Part shown: positions 43,601 through 54,000 of the stretch, one piece after another
How positions within the stretch are numbered: the first letter of the stretch is position 1
Layout of the letters: each line of letters opens with the position of its first letter
Origin: JBFGCT01 sp963825565
GTDB taxonomy: Bacteria; Actinomycetota; Acidimicrobiia; Acidimicrobiales; Ilumatobacteraceae
Length of the DNA: 64,000 nt
NCBI GenBank assembly: GCA_963825565.1
Contig: CAWGTW010000011.1
Location: 148,055 to 212,054 of the forward strand
Direction: 5' to 3'
Made by a program: the position numbers and the translations under genes
Notes under the pieces: model-generated
The model's database searches: none
The model's input: the letters and a program-made list of their open reading frames with translations, nothing else
What the model was told of the DNA's origin: nothing

Positions 43601-45137
43601 GGTCGCGGACGCCCCAGTTGTTCACATCGCGCAGTTGCAGCGCAGTCGGGTGCGGCACCGCGCCCAGCACGGCCGACACGTCGCTGATCGAATCGTCCGG
43701 GTTTCCGCCCGGGCGGCCATCGGTGGCGTCGGGGTCGAGTGACGGCACGGGGAGCGCCGCTCGCCACAGGTCGAGCATCTCGGCGAGCCGATCTTCGAGT
43801 TGGGCGCGGAAGTCGGTCGGCTTCTCGTAGGTGCGTGGTCGTGATGTGATCGGCATGACGCCGTAAGGCTGCTCGCCGCACCGGATGGTGGGGATCGCCG
43901 CACCGCCGCGCACCCACGCGGCATACCAGTCGCGGAGCTCGGCGATGGTGTCACCGGGGATCGACACTTCACCGCGTTCCCACTCGGTGTACTTGTCCTC
44001 GTCCTCGTTGAGGTTCTCCTCGGTACCTGGCGACTTCCGGAAGGGACCGGACAGGAACCCGCCGATGGTGGCGTAGCCGATCCCGACGTTCATCGCCCAC
44101 GCGGCAGCACCGTCGGCCCAGTTCGCATGCTTGGTCCAGTCGAGCGCATTGGGGGCCACATGGCCGAGCGCCAGTGACACCGCATCAGCACCTTTCGCGG
44201 CGTACAGGGTGGCGGGAGCCTGGATGAGGTATTCGAGGAGCGCGCGTTTCGCGCCCGGGCCGGGTCGATCGGCGATGTCGAACAAACGGTCGAGGTCAGG
44301 CCGATCAAGCGAGAAGCCGGACCGGCCGGCATCGCTGTTGTTGGTCGGGGTGCCCTGCGGGACGACATCGAGCCCTCGTGTGAAGCGGTGGCCGTCGAAC
44401 ACCTCGAACAGTACGGTTGCCTCGGCGACCGGCTTGCGATCGTGGCGGACACCGATCACCAGCAGGGTCGAGAGCCGAGCCGGGAGCTGTGACCGCGGGA
44501 TCCGGATCGCCATACCCGCCTTGCGCGCGTCGTCGAAGTCGACGACCCAGCGAAGGTCCTGGTCGTCGAGGAATCCGCGGACCGCACCGCGGGGATCCTC
44601 GGTGGTCGAGTCGTGGCCGGCGACGAGCGACGGCGCCATCACCAGACCGTCGCCCGGACCGGGCACGTACTCCTCGTAGACCAGTCCGCCGCCCGGACCG
44701 TAGGCCCGCACGAGCCATTCGTCGGGCATGAGGCGTGCCGTGATTGGTCCGGTCGGTGACGCCTCGACCTTGGGGAACTCGGGTGGGCCGACCGGCTTGT
44801 CGACGTTGGTCGGTCGGAGTTGATCGGCGACGTACACGGCGCGATGGTCCCCGACGTGACCCGCCAGCCACGACCGGGCCTCGGAGACGGCCTCGTCGGA
44901 GACCGGGTCGTCGCCATCGACGGCCCAGACGCTGTTCCAGTAGGTGATGCCGGCGTTGATCTCGCGTTCGGTCACACCGGGATGGTGATCGTCGGCGTGG
45001 ATGGTGTCCGGGTAGATCCGAATGCCCAGGAAGCCCTGGTCGCCCTCGGCGAGCCAGCGGGTCTCCAGTCGCACCGGCAGCAACGCCAGCGGTACCTCGG
45101 GGTCGAGGTCGACGAAGGCATCTTCGCGTTTGATCAC
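40641..45137 (-). CDS. Uncharacterised 1498-residue protein
   Basis: The largest uncharacterised member of the operon. Its N-terminus has PLALLPVRLETRW, then LGIRIYPDTIHADDHHPGV; near 400 it has IRCGEQPYGVMPIT. The central half is helical, with several Trp/Tyr/His-rich segments. The C-terminal third (about 1000-1450) is very rich in Ala, Asp and Val and may be repetitive helices. No signal peptide, membrane helix, or enzyme motif was recognised. The GTG start at 45137 overlaps the previous stop. It looks intact. These motifs recur in a family of unnamed large proteins (recalled), without function. Confidence 0.75.
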   Translation of the reverse strand: MIKREDAFVDLDPEVPLALLPVRLETRWLAEGDQGFLGIRIYPDTIHADDHHPGVTEREINAGITYWNSVWAVDGDDPVSDEAVSEARSWLAGHVGDHRAVYVADQLRPTNVDKPVGPPEFPKVEASPTGPITARLMPDEWLVRAYGPGGGLVYEEYVPGPGDGLVMAPSLVAGHDSTTEDPRGAVRGFLDDQDLRWVVDFDDARKAGMAIRIPRSQLPARLSTLLVIGVRHDRKPVAEATVLFEVFDGHRFTRGLDVVPQGTPTNNSDAGRSGFSLDRPDLDRLFDIADRPGPGAKRALLEYLIQAPATLYAAKGADAVSLALGHVAPNALDWTKHANWADGAAAWAMNVGIGYATIGGFLSGPFRKSPGTEENLNEDEDKYTEWERGEVSIPGDTIAELRDWYAAWVRGGAAIPTIRCGEQPYGVMPITSRPRTYEKPTDFRAQLEDRLAEMLDLWRAALPVPSLDPDATDGRPGGNPDDSISDVSAVLGAVPHPTALQLRDVNNWGVRDLDSMTFNIEQIDDNLTILGPMASQEWAASQVCLAAWVPHKAVLQGGTATIDEQYSHAVEWRAELEELRVTQSILTDEIGNSIAYADNIIDYLEPFLVATDELPTILDDVHGREGLGVDGRLILTGLSHQLDALGLQYLVAGDHIDPLWFMRRWFNDARNELTELVADNKLGDRTSHADEYPLLAHLLDITYQSFPEDQLGPVALAFLILSSIAQLDLSVFRPDEEQPEWELGEDPNTVGIYTNPFGGEIFATSTVIEIYERLMRESLGLAMYRLDAWVLSLANERLAQRRKDHPYGSHVGAYGWLVDLEPRHEPTSQGYIHAPSLNHATTAAVLRSGWSAFGTADAEAPLSVDLSSERIRRGQWILDALRNGQDLAEVLGARFERLLHDARLDVYIDQVREAVLEATGEEGPPGAVVDGLVLARASGFDADDRTTREQAVADAIAARMAATAGQERAGWRRVQRAAQETSADLDSVADIVLFQSVHALLRGDDATANASAAISSGADAAIPPITATASPVDGQQVAHRVIALLDDAAPVVATGPAAAAVPAVVAWLESLLPSPQHISFGWAPEGADGFKIHALDTIGVEAVDALLLTGDGVSQGTSDLGRVAAALAAEALGAGTLVASAVAGDGFVSLDEFGLIAARWRDALGRSRELRAADLVTPDLDVTGDRYVASELDDRLAAASALLDDLRTAIGGVDGPSRRAALVQAAALGVAGAVAALELDTDESAADVATVMDGLDARLTDPPPTSDGIERLTNADDAAVVLEQLRVLLGNRLPATVPFDAVVALDDSVSADLAADADPVTWMRQVGRVLPAVGATDEALLLARAAGGAAVPPAIVQLPNAVTPWVATDAPATSGDQLSAVSVSGFGPSTTRLSGLLVDAWSETIPRKDQVTGLAVHFDAPSARPPQTILLSTTPEGTAYKPDELSDQLLFTLELAKIRAVGPLDVGLGQVFPIVYVDGDIDTADDARARAEAVEAEQ

Positions 45138-47590
45138 GTCTGCTCCCCGATGATGTCGACCACGTCGAACTCCTGGGCGAAGGGTCGTTGATGTGTCGTG
45201 GCCGCGAAGGTGGCGGCGTTCGTCTCGTCGACCTTGACGTCGTCGTCGAGCCCGAACCGCGGTTCGGTGGGCTGTTCTTGGAAGCGGATCTTCCACCCGC
45301 CGGAGTACACCTCGTCGGCGGATTCGACGTCGAACGCGAAGAACCGCGTGGACGGGGGGATGATCCCGCCGAAGCTCGGCGGCTGAAGGGTGCCCTTCGG
45401 GTCGCGCAGCAGGATCTGCATCGTCGGGTACAGCCGGAACACGTCACCGCGGGCCAGGAGGACCACCGATTCGTCGCCGCTGGTTCCGATCGATGTCAGC
45501 GTCGCGCCTCGCGGCCACTCGGACATGTCGTCGATGTCGGCGTCGCCGGCCCGCCGATCCCAGAACCGGTGGAACGTGGTGGTGCCCATATCGGCCGGGT
45601 ACTCCCGCCACAACAGCTCGCGTCCCATCTCGTGGTTCGCACCGGCCAGGAACGCGGCGATGAACGACGGGTTCGCCTCGACCAGGCGGACGCTGTTGTT
45701 CGGGAGGTCCGATGCGCCGGGCATGAACAGCTCGACCGATCGTTCGATCAACGCCCAGACGAGTGCCTCGTCGATGGTGGGTCCGATCTTGACGCGCACC
45801 GGGACCTCGTCGTCGGGGAACTCGACCTCCGCCAGATGGTCGGCGAGCCCACCGATCCGATCGACCGTACGCGCCCGGGTGTCGTGCATCGGTCGGATCT
45901 TGCGGCGGCCACTTTGTGCGACATCGGCGAGTCGGACGTCGTCGGGCCGCTCGTCGGTGAATCGTGTGGCGGCGGTGCCGGTGTACGGGTCGGCCACCCC
46001 TTCGATGACGTCCATCGTGCTGACTGCCCGCGAGCCGGCCATCTTGGCACCCGGCGGTGCGTCGACCCGACCGAAGCCGATGCGTGTCCGCGTCTCGGGA
46101 TCGCCGAGCGCGTCGGCCAGCGTGGCCCGTGTGGTGCGCACCGGTTTCGGCTGCTGGTCACCTTCGCCCTTCGGGCTGCGGCGTGCCACGCTGCGCGCCG
46201 CCACCGAACCGGGTCGCACGGCCCGCGTGAACGCAGGGTCGAGCAGTCCGTTCGGCACGCCGCTCCAGGTCAGCGCGGCACGGGGAGCTCGGCCGTCGTC
46301 GGCGCGCACGGTCGTGTACTGCGGGCGCAGCACGGCGACCTGGTCGCCGTCGTCGAGCCGATCTGTGCGCCGCTTCCAGGTGCGACCGATCTCGGCTTGC
46401 AGGCGGCTGGCGTTCAGGCTGCGCCGCATCTCCTGGATCTCGCCGGCCTGCTCCCACGCACGGGCCATGTAGCGCTCCTGGTTGATCCGCACGATCTCGG
46501 CGCCGAGGCCCGCCGCCATGCGATGGCGCGGCATCAGGTTGAGGAAACGGAGCCACCCCGTGGCGGTGGTGCCGAGTTCGTACACGCCCTTGGCGTCCGA
46601 TCCGTAGAACGGTGGAGCGACGACCGGGTCGCCGCCGCTGGCCGGCTCGGCCCGATACTTGGCCTGGTCGAGCAGGCCGATCACCGTGTTCTGGAACGCC
46701 TCGCGATCCGGGATTGCGAGGCCCCCGGCGGTGACGTCGGTGTCAGCCAGTGCGCCGAGGTAGTCGACCGACCGCTGGACGCCGTCGTCTGGCCAAGGAT
46801 CGGCGGCGCCGAGGTCGGTGATGTCGACGGCGCGGACGCCGAGGTCGAGCCCGAGGCTGGCGGGGACGGGTCCGAGCAGTCCGACCAACTCCTCGAACGT
46901 GGACGCGATGCCGGTGGTGAATTTCCAGGTGTCGAAGACCCGCAGGGTGACCTGGCCGCTGGATTCTGCCCAGGCCGGCTCGAGGTCGGCGTCGACCGGC
47001 GTGAACGCTGGCACCAGCGCGACCCGATACGTGGTCGAGGCGGCCAGCGTGACCGGCGCGACCAGGCGCGACATGACCGATGTGGATGAGGCGTTGGCGG
47101 CGACGTCGGCGGCGGGCACGGCAGATTGCACGTGGGCCCAGAGCGCCGAGTCGGCGAGATCCGGCAGGAGGGCTGCGTCGACCGCGATGGCGGCGGGTTC
47201 GGCGAAGAACGCTGCGCTGAAGTGGGCGGCGTCCTCGGGCACGCAGATCAACACCAGCCACGGTCGGAGGCGCCCCGTCGCCGGGTCGGCGACCAGCGGG
47301 GTGACCGCCCAGGGAAGGTCGGCGGTGCTGAACTCGATCGCCGGCCAGTAGCCCGTCTCCACCTCGTTGGCGTCAGGTCCCGGATAGCGCCGGGCGATCT
47401 GACCGAGGTCGATCCCGGTGACGTGGTCGGCGGGCCGGAGCTGCACCGATCCGTCGGCGACCTGCTCGTCGATCTCGACGCTGACCGTCACCGGTGCCGA
47501 ACGCGGAAAGCTCGTTTGGCCGGTGTCGACGTCGGGCAGGTGGCCGACCATGCCCCGTCGCAGCCAGGGTAGAAACGTGAGGTCGGTCAT
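45134..47590 (-). CDS. Uncharacterised 818-residue protein
   Basis: The N-terminus FLPWLRRGMVGHLPDVDTGQ leads into a beta-rich part (about 25-200). A linker rich in Arg/Thr is near 420-520. The C-terminal part has PNNSVRLVEANPSFIAAFLAG, then NHEMGRELLWREYPADMGTT and FHRFWD, a strongly patterned motif. The last residues form beta strands with WKIRFQEQPTEPRFG. No secretion signal. The ATG at 47590 overlaps the DUF6603 stop (ATGA). The His/Glu/Trp-rich motif may be a structural core or an active site; it cannot be decided here. Confidence 0.75.
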   Translation of the reverse strand: MTDLTFLPWLRRGMVGHLPDVDTGQTSFPRSAPVTVSVEIDEQVADGSVQLRPADHVTGIDLGQIARRYPGPDANEVETGYWPAIEFSTADLPWAVTPLVADPATGRLRPWLVLICVPEDAAHFSAAFFAEPAAIAVDAALLPDLADSALWAHVQSAVPAADVAANASSTSVMSRLVAPVTLAASTTYRVALVPAFTPVDADLEPAWAESSGQVTLRVFDTWKFTTGIASTFEELVGLLGPVPASLGLDLGVRAVDITDLGAADPWPDDGVQRSVDYLGALADTDVTAGGLAIPDREAFQNTVIGLLDQAKYRAEPASGGDPVVAPPFYGSDAKGVYELGTTATGWLRFLNLMPRHRMAAGLGAEIVRINQERYMARAWEQAGEIQEMRRSLNASRLQAEIGRTWKRRTDRLDDGDQVAVLRPQYTTVRADDGRAPRAALTWSGVPNGLLDPAFTRAVRPGSVAARSVARRSPKGEGDQQPKPVRTTRATLADALGDPETRTRIGFGRVDAPPGAKMAGSRAVSTMDVIEGVADPYTGTAATRFTDERPDDVRLADVAQSGRRKIRPMHDTRARTVDRIGGLADHLAEVEFPDDEVPVRVKIGPTIDEALVWALIERSVELFMPGASDLPNNSVRLVEANPSFIAAFLAGANHEMGRELLWREYPADMGTTTFHRFWDRRAGDADIDDMSEWPRGATLTSIGTSGDESVVLLARGDVFRLYPTMQILLRDPKGTLQPPSFGGIIPPSTRFFAFDVESADEVYSGGWKIRFQEQPTEPRFGLDDDVKVDETNAATFAATTHQRPFAQEFDVVDIIGEQT

Positions 47591-50500
47591 GGCTCGGTCG
47601 GCTCCACGGTGAGTCGGGCGGTGGCTGGCACGATGGCGTAGGCGGGTGCCGCGGTGGGGTCGTCGCCGACCACGATGGAGACCGCCTTGCGGGCGATGGA
47701 TTGCGAGACGCCCTTTTCGAACGTGTCGCCCGAGGCGACGCCACCGACGCCGTCGGGGAACGCCAGGGTGCCGTCGGCCGTCGACACGACCGTGTAATTG
47801 GTCGGCGCGACGGTGAACATCGGCGTGACCGGCGCGGAGCCGAACCGGTCGGCGAGGCCCATCCCGCTGGTGCGGATCGCCATCTCCAGGGGGTCGGTGT
47901 CGGGCGCCCACGTTTCGGTTTCGTACCCGGTGGGTGCGGTGGTGGCCAGGTCGGTGTCGACCTTGGGTTCGGTGGTGCCGAAGCTGACGCCGGCGACCAT
48001 CATCTCGTACGAGGCGCGTGTCAGCTTCTCGGTGCGACCCATCGACTCGTACTGCGCCGGGGCGAACCAGTCGTCGACCAACTCGTAGGGCACCTCGGAG
48101 TCGCCGAAGGCCGCACCCGTGACGGTCAGTTCCTCGTGACCCGCTGCCGGCACACCCTGACCGACCACCTCGATGGTCCGTTCCAGCGGCGCGATGCCCT
48201 GGGTGACGGCCAGTTGGTGATCGGCGCGGACCCAAACGGTGTCGTCGGGCGTGGCCGGATCGAGCTCGCCGTAGACGATGCCCGCAGCGTCGCCGTCGAC
48301 CGGACCGGCCTCGCTCCATGCGGACGCCGACTTCAACGCCTCGACGACCTGCTCGCGGATCGGCACCGACTCCTTGGGCTCGCCGACCGCCTGGCTGCCG
48401 ACCTCCAGTTCGAACTTCACTTTCACGCCGAAGAACTTGAAGCTGGCGTTGCCGACCACGTACCAGGGTTCCGGGCCTTCCAGCTGCACGCTCAGCTCGA
48501 CGCCCATCAGCTCCTTGTTGCCCGAGTAGATCGCCACGCCGGCCGACATGTCGGCGACGAGCTTGAACGGCGAGAACTGCAACAGGATGTTGAACTCGAA
48601 CCAACCTCGAGCGGAGTAGGTGGTTGGCCAGATCTCGACTGACGCCTCGACGTTGATCGACGCACCGAACTGCACCGTGTTGGAGGTGAGGGCGAAGTAT
48701 GCCCGAATACTCACCTCGACGTTGCTGGCGATGGCGATGGATGCGGTCATGCGACGCAGGTCGTGCATGGACGCCGGGATGTTCGCCGGTGGCTGGAACG
48801 ACGGGTGGTAGCCGCCGACGCTGAGCAGGAAATACGGCTGGCCCGTCGCCCGCACGAACATCGCCATGTCGCCCGACAGGCTGATTGTTTCGAGCAGCCG
48901 CGAGTCGTACAGCGACGCGACGACCGAGATCTCGGCGGCGGGCAGGTCGATCACGCCCAGCACGTCCATGTTGAGGGTGATCAACGGCGCGGCGGGTGTG
49001 GGCAACAGCGCCGAGATCGAACCGAGGATGGTGATGATCCCGTCCGGCAGCGCGATGAGCACGCCGACCTGGGCGGTGATCAACGGGGTCGGCGCACCCC
49101 AGCCCAGCTCGATGACGGGGCCGAACACGGCGCTGCCCTGCTGCAGCGGGAAGTAGTCGTCGATCTGGGCGATCAGTGCGGCCGCGTCGCCGATCGGATC
49201 GTCGGGGAACATGAGCCCGTCGAGGGCGCCATTCAACAGCGCGCTTCCCAACGCTTCGGGGTCGATGGTGCGGTTGATGGCGACGATCCCGCCGACACCG
49301 GTCAGCACGAAGCCGAAGCCGAGCGGGATGCCGGGGAACGTGATCGTGAGGCTGGCGAAGACGGCGAAGCCGTCGGGGTCGCCGGGAAGCTGTGTGTCGA
49401 TGACCGTGATGGCGGTGATGCCGACGCTGATGACCTCGAGCGAGAGCGCACCGGAGTAGCGGCCGATCTCGTGGTCGATGTCGAGGAAGCCGCCGCCGGA
49501 CACGGCTTCGAGGTCGACCGCCAAGCCAATCGAGTTCGGTGGATCGATCGACAGACCGACGTCGATCGGTCCGGCGCTGCCGCCGGAGCCGGGGAACCCG
49601 AGCTCGAACCCGATGCCGACACCGCCGACGGTGGCCTGCAACACGTTGAGGTCGAAGTGCACGTCACCGACCACGCCGAGCGTGAACGCGTCGTCGCCGA
49701 TGTCGAAGCCGAGCACGAGGTTGCGGAAGGCGAACAGGCCCCCGGCGATGAGAATCTCGTCGGCGAGTTCGATCTCGAGCGATGCCGAGCCCGCCAGCGT
49801 GAGCCCGTGGATCGACGACCATTCGATGCCGAGGTCGAACGGCAGGTGCAGGTCGAGCGGCAGGACCTTGGCGATGGCGCCACCGAAGTCGTGGGTGCTG
49901 ATGCCGATGCTGGAGTTGCGGGCGACGATCCCGACCCGGAATTCGTCGGTGCCGCTGCCGAGGGTCCATCCGCCCGACAGCTCGATGGTGCCGAGGGTGA
50001 GGCCGGTGCGACCGACGCCGATGACGAGATCGAGCAGCCGGTTCAGGACGATGTCGAGATCGAAGACGCCGGTGCCGAGGTCGACCACGTTCGGGGTGAG
50101 CTCGATCGGTCCGCCGATGTCGAGCGCACCCGACAGCGACAGGTCCCACCCGCCGAGCTGCAGCGACGCCGCTCCCCCACCGAATGGCATGATCGACACT
50201 CCCGGACCGTTGCGCCCGCCGCTCGGCATGGCGACGTCCTTGGCGAACCCCTCGACCTCGAAGCCGAGGTCGATGTCGATGCCCGGAACGACCGGCAGAG
50301 GAAGCTGGAGGACTCCGCGCTCGAAGCGCTCGGTGATGTCGACGCCTTGCTCGTGCCGTCGTGGGTCGGCCCGCCATCCCCCACCGCCGAGCAGGGGGTC
50401 GATGATCGAAGCAATCGCCAGCAGGGTTGCACCGACGTGGGCCGGTTCGTTCCATCCGAGCGGTGCGAGCCGGGCGGAGATCTCACCGGTCGGGTCGCGC

Positions 50501-51030
50501 ATCAGGGCGAGGAGTGCTTCCGGTGCGACGCGACGCGCGACGCCATCAAGTCGCGCTGTCCAGGCCAGATTGCGAGCGTCGACGTCGACCCACCGAGTCA
50601 GGCCCAACGCGTCGGTCAGGCCGAGCACGTCACCCTTGCCCGACAACCACAGGATCGCGAGGTGATGGAACAGGTCTTCGGCGAAGGCGGTGGCGTCGTC
50701 GGCCGTCGGTGGCGGCCCGTCGCCCAGCTCGGCGATCGCCGTGCCGATGTCCTGCACGCCTGCCACCACATCGGCGACCAGGTCGATCCGGTCGATCACC
50801 TCGAACAGGTCGTCGGGAATCGGGTCGGCCGCCAGGATCTCGACCGCCTCAATCACCGCGTCGATGGTCGAGGTGATGTCGTCGACGTCGAGGTCGGTGG
50901 TGACGAACCAGCCGCAGTCGGATAGGAGTGCCCGCAGGTCGGTCAGCGGATCGGGCGAGTAGGCGACGCGCTCGATAGGCCGCGTGAACACGCGCAGCTC
51001 GGTCAGGACGGCGGTGGCGAAGTCGCTCAT
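47587..51030 (-). CDS. DUF6603-type beta-rich giant protein
   Basis: A 1147-residue protein. Residues 1-230 are helical. From about 240 to 860 there is a long series of amphipathic beta strands rich in Gly, Leu and Ile (GGWDLSLSGALDIGG, GIPLGFGFVLTGVGG, LGWGAPTPLITAQVGVLI, SGDMAMFVRATGQPYFLLSV), which matches the DUF6603 pattern. Such a repetitive strand ladder suggests a beta-helix, barrel or hydrophobic groove like those of lipid-transfer proteins. The C-terminal 250 residues have helices and a possible Ig-like end. No signal peptide. The ATG at 51030 overlaps the PhoD gene stop. Confidence 0.78.
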   Translation of the reverse strand: MSDFATAVLTELRVFTRPIERVAYSPDPLTDLRALLSDCGWFVTTDLDVDDITSTIDAVIEAVEILAADPIPDDLFEVIDRIDLVADVVAGVQDIGTAIAELGDGPPPTADDATAFAEDLFHHLAILWLSGKGDVLGLTDALGLTRWVDVDARNLAWTARLDGVARRVAPEALLALMRDPTGEISARLAPLGWNEPAHVGATLLAIASIIDPLLGGGGWRADPRRHEQGVDITERFERGVLQLPLPVVPGIDIDLGFEVEGFAKDVAMPSGGRNGPGVSIMPFGGGAASLQLGGWDLSLSGALDIGGPIELTPNVVDLGTGVFDLDIVLNRLLDLVIGVGRTGLTLGTIELSGGWTLGSGTDEFRVGIVARNSSIGISTHDFGGAIAKVLPLDLHLPFDLGIEWSSIHGLTLAGSASLEIELADEILIAGGLFAFRNLVLGFDIGDDAFTLGVVGDVHFDLNVLQATVGGVGIGFELGFPGSGGSAGPIDVGLSIDPPNSIGLAVDLEAVSGGGFLDIDHEIGRYSGALSLEVISVGITAITVIDTQLPGDPDGFAVFASLTITFPGIPLGFGFVLTGVGGIVAINRTIDPEALGSALLNGALDGLMFPDDPIGDAAALIAQIDDYFPLQQGSAVFGPVIELGWGAPTPLITAQVGVLIALPDGIITILGSISALLPTPAAPLITLNMDVLGVIDLPAAEISVVASLYDSRLLETISLSGDMAMFVRATGQPYFLLSVGGYHPSFQPPANIPASMHDLRRMTASIAIASNVEVSIRAYFALTSNTVQFGASINVEASVEIWPTTYSARGWFEFNILLQFSPFKLVADMSAGVAIYSGNKELMGVELSVQLEGPEPWYVVGNASFKFFGVKVKFELEVGSQAVGEPKESVPIREQVVEALKSASAWSEAGPVDGDAAGIVYGELDPATPDDTVWVRADHQLAVTQGIAPLERTIEVVGQGVPAAGHEELTVTGAAFGDSEVPYELVDDWFAPAQYESMGRTEKLTRASYEMMVAGVSFGTTEPKVDTDLATTAPTGYETETWAPDTDPLEMAIRTSGMGLADRFGSAPVTPMFTVAPTNYTVVSTADGTLAFPDGVGGVASGDTFEKGVSQSIARKAVSIVVGDDPTAAPAYAIVPATARLTVEPTEP

Positions 51031-54000
51031 GACACGATCGGTCCGTCCAGGACGCCGGGCTGTTCGAGCAGCGGGCTGATGGCGGGGTAGCCGAACCACG
51101 CCTTGTGCAGTGTGCGCATCCAGTCGACGCGCGGGTGGGGCCGGTCGAGGACGGCGCCGGGTTCGAGTGGCTCCTCGTACTCCCACGGACCGGGCAGCTT
51201 CGGGTCGTTGCGCGGGTCGGCGGGCAACGGGTAGAAGAGCAGGTGATGGGCGACGCCCATGCGGTTGGCCGCTGGGTCGTCGGTCATGGTGACGATGCCG
51301 ACGTTGGCGCTACCGACAACCTGGACTTCTTGGAGGTGGCCGTACAGGAAGGTGTCGAGCGCCTTCGCCGCGAATCGTTCGCGGGCCCCGTAGTGCAGCA
51401 TTCGGTCGCCGCGCAGGTCGCGCAGGTTCTGCTTCTCGACGGTGATGCCGTAGTACGGGTCGACGCCGATCGCGCGATATGCGTCGGACAGCTGTTGCAG
51501 CAGCACGTCGCGGGCGTAGAGATAGTGGCCGAAGATCTTCTTCTTCGGGTCGAGCACCAGCTCTTCCATGTGCTTCGACAGCGAGATGTCGAGCCACAGC
51601 GACTCGTGCCACCAGGCCCCGAACGTCGTGACTGGCGCCTCGGCCAACCATTCGAACGACTGGCCGATGTAGTCCGGCAGGTTCGCACCGAGATGCCAGA
51701 CGGCGCGGTAGGCGGGCTGGTAGATCCACCGCTGTTCCCAGGCCAGGGCATCGCCCCAACTCCGGACCTGGGCTCGCTCCTTGACCATCAGCGCGATGTC
51801 GTCGACGTGGTACCTCTCCGCCGAGTCCACGAGCGCCTCCATCCCCATCTCCTGCAACCAACCCGGTAGGCTGGCGGCGACCTCCGGCGGACCAGGCATC
51901 GACTGTCCCAACCCGTCGGGGTCCCAGTAGGTCCACGGTGTGTCGTCGCGCAGCAGCGGTGCCGGGCTGAATGGCGATGCCTTGAACCGCCCGTCGCTGC
52001 GCCACAGCATGTCGGTCTTCGTGCCGATGTGCTTGTTGATCCCCTCGGAGTTCTTCGCCGCCGACGACACGAGCTGCACGTAACACGTGTCGAGCCCGAC
52101 CGCGGGACAGGTGACCTGGTTGACCGTCGAGTACGCGTAGTGCACATCACCCGACAGCACCACCGCCCGCTCCAAGGCGCGACCGGACATCATCAGGTTG
52201 TCGAAACCCACCGGGTTGGCGGTCCACGCTTCGAACTCCCACTCCTCCGGGCCCGCCTGGCCGAGTGCGGTGGCGGTGACGACCAGCGCGCGTTGCACGA
52301 GGTCGACCACGTCATCGGCGAAGATCGGCGCCGGCGACAGGATGATCGTCTCGAGGTCGGGACCGACCTGTTCGATCGGCTGGGTGAACATCCATTCGAG
52401 AGCGGGCCCCGAGATGAGTTCGGGTGCCAGATAGCCCGAGCCGTCTCGGAAGAAGTAGTTCGACAGATCGTGGACGCCCAATGTGCCCAGGGCACCGATC
52501 ATCAGCTGGGTGGCGGTGTCGATCGCCGGCAGGAGTTGGTCCGGGTCGTTGGGGTCGATGTCGATCAGCGGGCCGTTCGGGCCCGCCAGCAGCGCTTGGC
52601 CGCCGTCCAGCACGGCACGGTGCATCGCCTCGACCGCCTGGCGCGGCGACCCGCCGGCGATGGCCTCGACGTAGCGACCGATGGCCTGGAAGATGCGGAC
52701 CCCCGGCTCGGTGGCGCCGTCGGCATCTTCGTCCGCGTAGGCGTCGGCGAGCTCACGCAGCAGCGCGGCAACACGCCACCGCTTGCGATCATCGGTGTCG
52801 AGGGTGAGACGAGCGGAGAACTCGGCGGTTCCCGCGATCTCGGCGCGGAAATCGGACACCGAACGCGACACTCGGAGTTGCACTGCGGCGCTGGCACCGA
52901 TCTCGAGAACCAGACCGTCGATGGTGTTGGCGATGTCGTCCAGTGCGTTGTCGAGCGCCGAGCCGCTCTGGCGGACGATGTCGTCGACGGCTTGCAGCAG
53001 GGCGGCGTAGGCCTGACCGACGTCGGACGTGGTGCCCAGCCAGGCGTCGCGCCAGGCATCGAACGCGTCGGACACGTCGTCGAGGGCTTGGTTGGCATCG
53101 TGAGGGCTGTTGCTGTTCAGCGGCGGCGGGTTGGCGACCTCGGTCGGGAAGAACCGCCAGGTGCGCGTGTCCAAGGCGATCAGTCGATGGCATTCGAACG
53201 GGATGGCGTAGTCCCAGCGGAACCGTCCGAAGGTCTCGCGGTTCGAGGGGTCTTCGGGTCCGGGGTAGTGGCCCCATTCGTTTGTCGGGTAGTCGTCGAT
53301 GCGCAGTAACTGATCGGCCAGGTGGGTGTCGGGATGAGCGACGCCGCAGCGGTTGATCCACTCGGTGTTCAACCGCAGCCAGTCGATCGTCGTGTCCGGA
53401 TCCGTCGCGTCCTCGACGATCAGCCACCACGGATGGTTGCTGGCGAGATGCCACAGCAGGCTGAAGTCCTCGACGGGACCGGCCAGTGGTGGTCGATGGG
53501 GCGCTGCGACGCTGGGCGTCCACAACCCCAACAGCTGCTTGCCGACCGAGTCGGACTGACCCGGTGGTGGGGGCGTCGAGTCGTGCCATCCGGCGAAGTC
53601 ATCAGGCTCGTTGCCCCAGTGTTGGAAGAACGCGTAGGACGACAACCCGTTGCGCATCAGCCGCTTGCCGACGTCCTTGGCCCAGAAGTCGCAGTCCTCT
53701 TCGTCGTCGTCCTCCTGCGCGAGGTCGTTCCAGTACTCGCCCTGGCGATACTCGACACCGAGGAGCCGGTCGGCCACCGAGCGGTCGACGTACCAGTCGT
53801 CGGTCACCTCGTGGTCGTCGAACATCATGTAGCTGGGTGTGTTGGCCAGCACCCGGCGCACGTATGGCACCGTGGCGCCGAAGTGCTCGGCGCGGCCGAG
53901 CTTCTCGGTCCACACCTCGTTGATGTTCTTCTCGAACGATTCGATTCCCTGCGCGAAGTCGAGCAGACGATCGACTTGTGTGATCCTGTCGGCGACCCGC